From Sphingobium sp. (GTDB lineage: Bacteria; Pseudomonadota; Alphaproteobacteria; Sphingomonadales; Sphingomonadaceae), in NCBI GenBank assembly GCA_023266575.1, contig JAHFPV010000005.1:1-64000 (forward strand): a stretch of 64,000 nt of DNA, read 5' to 3'. Made by a program: the position numbers and the translations under genes. Shown here in pieces: positions 61,316-64,000 of the stretch. The notes under the pieces were generated by a model that had not been told where the DNA came from, searched no databases, and saw only the letters and a program-made list of their open reading frames with translations. Numbering within the stretch: position 1 is the stretch's first letter; each line of letters begins with the position of its first letter.

Positions 61316-63283
61316 ATGACCGTTTCCGATAAGTCGCTCGCCAACGCCATCCGGGCGCTCTCCATGGACGCCGTGCAGGCCGCCAATAGCGGCCATCCGG
61401 GGATGCCGATGGGCATGGCAGACGTCGCAACGGTGTTGTTCAGCAATTATCTGAAATTCGATCCGACGCAGCCCAAATGGGCCGACCGTGACCGTTTCGT
61501 CCTATCGGCGGGCCACGGGTCGATGCTGATCTACAGCCTGCTGCACCTGACCGGCTATGCACGTCCGACGATCGAGGACATTGCCAATTTCCGCCAGCTG
61601 CACAGCCCGTGCGCTGGCCATCCTGAAAATTTCGAGCTGGCAGGCGTCGAGGCGACCACCGGCCCGCTGGGTTCGGGTCTTGCCACTGCCGTCGGCATGG
61701 CGATTGCCGAGCGGCATCTGAACGCCCAGTTCGGCGACGATCTGGTCGATCACCGCACCTGGGTGATTGCCGGGGATGGCTGCCTGATGGAAGGCATCAA
61801 CCATGAAGCGATTGGCCTCGCCGGTCACCTGAACCTTGGCCGCCTGATCGTTCTGTGGGACGATAACAAGATCACCATCGACGGCGCTGTCGACCTGTCG
61901 AGCAGCGAAGATGTCCGCGCCCGTTACGCAGCGACCGGCTGGCATGTCGTCTCGTGCGACGGCCATGACGTTGCCGATGTGCGCCGCGCTCTGGCCGAAG
62001 CGGTCGCCGATTCGCGGCCCTCGCTCGTCGCCTGCGCGACCAAGATCGGCTATGGTTCGCCCAACAAGGCAGGCACGTCGGGCGTCCACGGTTCCGCGCT
62101 GGGCGAGGCCGAGGTCGCCGCCGCGCGCGAATTTCTGGGCTGGGACGCGGCACCCTTTGTTATTCCGACGGACATTGCTGCCGCCTGGAAGGCGATTGGC
62201 GCCAAGGGCGGCGATGTTCGCACTGCGTGGGAAGCTCGGCTTGCAAGCCATGAGAAGGGAGCGGAATTTACGCGCCGCATGGCTGGCGATCTGCCCGCCG
62301 ATTTCTCGCTCGAAGCCTATATCGACAGCCTGATCGCCGCGCCGCAGAAAGTCGCGACCCGCAAGGCCAGCGAACTGACGCTAGGCGCGATCAACGACCT
62401 GCTGCCCGAAACGCTGGGCGGTTCGGCGGACCTCACCGGCTCCAACAATACCAAGACCAAGTCTACCGGTCCGCTGACGAAGGATGATTATTCGGGCCGC
62501 TATGTCTATTATGGCATCCGCGAATTCGGCATGGCCTGCGCGATGAACGGCATGGCGCTGCACCGCGGCGTCATCCCCTATGGCGGCACTTTCCTGGTCT
62601 TTTCCGACTATATGCGCGCCGGCATCCGCCTCGCCGCGCTCCAGCAGCAGCGCGTCATCCATGTGCTGACCCATGACAGCATCGGCCTTGGCGAAGATGG
62701 CCCGACCCATCAGCCGATCGAGCATGTCATGTCGATGCGCATGATCCCCAACCTGGACGTCTATCGCCCCGCCGACATTGTCGAGACGGCGGAATGCTGG
62801 GAACTCGCCTTGAAGGATGCGACCGGCCCGTCGGTGCTGGCGCTGACCCGCCAGAACCTGCCGCAGCTGCGCACCGAAAAGGCTGAAAATCTGTCGGCCA
62901 AGGGCGCCTATCGCCTGCGCGCCGCCACCGCCGACCGCAAGGTCGTGCTGATCGCCACTGGTTCCGAAGTCGAAATCGCGGTCGATACCGCCAAGGCGCT
63001 GGAAGAACAGGGCATTGGGGCCGATGTCGTGTCCATGCCAAGCTGGGCGCATTTCGAGGCGCAGCCGCAGTCCTACAAGGACGATCTGCTGCCGCACCAT
63101 GTGCTGCGCGTATCGATCGAGGCGGGGACGACCTTTGGCTGGGAACGCCATACCGGCATCGCGGGCCTGCGCTTTGGCATCGACAGCTTCGGCGCGTCGG
63201 CCCCGGCGGAAGCGCTTTACGACCATTTCGGCCTGACCGCCGCAAAGATTGCGCCGCAGATCGTGGCCGCTCTCAACAACTGA
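61316..63283 (+). CDS. tkt: Transketolase
   Basis: 655 residues. TPP-dependent transfer of two-carbon units in the pentose-phosphate and Calvin-type cycles. [20 protein letters not shown] start, TPP motif [15 protein letters not shown]...DDNKITIDG, and the [19 protein letters not shown] and [17 protein letters not shown] active-site blocks. It is directly followed by gap (29 bp), linking pentose-phosphate and lower glycolysis. Confidence 0.97.
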   Translation: MTVSDKSLANAIRALSMDAVQAANSGHPGMPMGMADVATVLFSNYLKFDPTQPKWADRDRFVLSAGHGSMLIYSLLHLTGYARPTIEDIANFRQLHSPCAGHPENFELAGVEATTGPLGSGLATAVGMAIAERHLNAQFGDDLVDHRTWVIAGDGCLMEGINHEAIGLAGHLNLGRLIVLWDDNKITIDGAVDLSSSEDVRARYAATGWHVVSCDGHDVADVRRALAEAVADSRPSLVACATKIGYGSPNKAGTSGVHGSALGEAEVAAAREFLGWDAAPFVIPTDIAAAWKAIGAKGGDVRTAWEARLASHEKGAEFTRRMAGDLPADFSLEAYIDSLIAAPQKVATRKASELTLGAINDLLPETLGGSADLTGSNNTKTKSTGPLTKDDYSGRYVYYGIREFGMACAMNGMALHRGVIPYGGTFLVFSDYMRAGIRLAALQQQRVIHVLTHDSIGLGEDGPTHQPIEHVMSMRMIPNLDVYRPADIVETAECWELALKDATGPSVLALTRQNLPQLRTEKAENLSAKGAYRLRAATADRKVVLIATGSEVEIAVDTAKALEEQGIGADVVSMPSWAHFEAQPQSYKDDLLPHHVLRVSIEAGTTFGWERHTGIAGLRFGIDSFGASAPAEALYDHFGLTAAKIAPQIVAALNN

Positions 63284-63312
63284 CCGAACAACAACTTCAG
63301 GAGGCTAGTGCA

Positions 63313-64000
63313 GTGGCAACGAAGGTAGCAATTAACGGTTTCGGACGTATCGGTCGCCTGGTGGCGCGCGCCATCCTTTCGCGCACTGACCATGACCTGG
63401 AACTGGTCAGCATCAACGATCTGGGCGACGTCAAGTCCAACGCCCTGCTGTTCAAGCGCGATTCGGTGCATGGCAACTGGAAGGGCGACGTCAGCGTCGA
63501 TGGCGATTTTCTGGTCGTCGATGGCAAGAAGATCAAGGTGACCGCGGAGCGCGACCCCGCCAACCTGCCGCACGCAGCGCTGGGCGTCGAAATCGCGCTG
63601 GAATGCACCGGCATCTTCACCGCCAAGGACAAGGCAAGCGCGCATCTGACCGCTGGTGCGAAGCGCGTCATCATTTCCGCGCCCGGCACCAATGTCGATC
63701 GCACCGTTGTGTTCGGCGTCAACCATGACGCGCTGACCGCCGATGATATCGTCATTTCCAACGCCAGCTGCACCACCAACTGCCTGGCCCCGCTCGCCAA
63801 GGTGCTGAACGACGCCATCGGCATCGAAAGCGGCTTCATGACGACGATCCACAGCTACACCAACGACCAGAACACGCTGGACCAGCTGCACAGCGACATG
63901 CGCCGCGCCCGCGCCGCTGCCCTCTCGCAGATCCCGACCTCTACCGGCGCTGCCCGCGCGGTGGGTGAGGTTCTGCCTGAACTCAAGGGCAAGCTGGACG
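63313..64000 (+). CDS. gap: Glyceraldehyde-3-phosphate dehydrogenase (5' part, runs off right edge)
   Basis: 229 codons visible of about 335. NAD-binding start [18 protein letters not shown] and the catalytic [16 protein letters not shown] are present, followed by [19 protein letters not shown]. The GTG start at 63313 has AGGAGG (63298-63303) 9 nt upstream. Position after tkt suggests a tkt-gap operon. Truncation is by the window, not biological. Confidence 0.96.
   Translation, partial: MATKVAINGFGRIGRLVARAILSRTDHDLELVSINDLGDVKSNALLFKRDSVHGNWKGDVSVDGDFLVVDGKKIKVTAERDPANLPHAALGVEIALECTGIFTAKDKASAHLTAGAKRVIISAPGTNVDRTVVFGVNHDALTADDIVISNASCTTNCLAPLAKVLNDAIGIESGFMTTIHSYTNDQNTLDQLHSDMRRARAAALSQIPTSTGAARAVGEVLPELKGKLD

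Overview
The window reads as a chromosomal segment of a sphingomonad alphaproteobacterium (Sphingomonadaceae, for example Sphingobium, Sphingomonas or Novosphingobium). The evidence is uniformly high GC by eye, alphaproteobacterial versions of housekeeping proteins, several small families I associate with sphingomonads, and several families of palindromic intergenic repeats. I see no rRNA, prophage, insertion sequence or CRISPR array. Gene density is high, with many 1- to 4-nt start/stop overlaps.

Layout. 0-3 kb: purine synthesis genes purQ, purS and purC (minus strand), with a 49-residue membrane ORF and a TSUP-family transporter on the other strand. 3.3-9 kb: a Tat-exported class V aminotransferase and a translationally coupled trehalose operon (otsB, a GH15 hydrolase, otsA, a 43-residue membrane ORF). 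9-13 kb: a LysR regulator, a ccdAB toxin-antitoxin pair with a palindromic operator candidate, and parC. 13-20 kb: a degenerate-GGDEF/EAL protein, the overlapping DUF1285-Nudix-cca operon, GNAT, folB, a 2OG-Fe(II) oxygenase and an EVE protein. 20-26 kb: two small exported proteins either side of a shared terminator, a 0.7-kb gene-free stretch with a possible small RNA, tRNA-Thr, an RNase H-like protein, rarA, a GT4 glycosyltransferase, DUF2945 and MOSC. 26-34.5 kb: RNase R, a universal stress protein, PDH E2, a thioesterase, lipoamide dehydrogenase, a PAP2 phosphatase and a DUF2142 membrane protein. 34.6-39.7 kb: glnB-glnA behind a sigma-54-like promoter, map, a CinA-type protein, a spermidine-synthase-like methyltransferase and a small exonuclease.

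39.7-50.4 kb is the most intriguing block. Eight minus-strand genes encode a TldD-type metalloprotease with a twin-arginine signal, its TldE/PmbA partner, DUF4159, MoxR AAA+ ATPase, DUF58 (VWA-like), a BatA-type membrane protein, DUF4175 and a membrane protein with a probable GATase-like fold. It looks like an envelope-directed chaperone/protease system whose substrate is unknown.

50.7-64 kb: tRNA-Pro, a RadC-like domain that has lost its metal ligands, thyA, a branched-chain 2-oxoacid dehydrogenase operon (E1alpha, E1beta, E2) invaded by three kinds of palindromic repeat, one of them inside the E2 coding sequence, an AI-2E-family permease, two identical tRNA-Asp genes, aquaporin, DUF2842, 5-formyl-THF cyclo-ligase, 6S RNA, zapA, a small coiled-coil protein, transketolase, and the first part of glyceraldehyde-3-phosphate dehydrogenase running off the right edge.

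Functional themes are central carbon entry (PDH and BCKDH modules, transketolase, GAPDH), nitrogen control (glnBA), one-carbon and folate metabolism (folB, thyA, fau), osmoprotection (trehalose, aquaporin), RNA processing (RNase R, cca, exonuclease, 6S RNA) and envelope functions.
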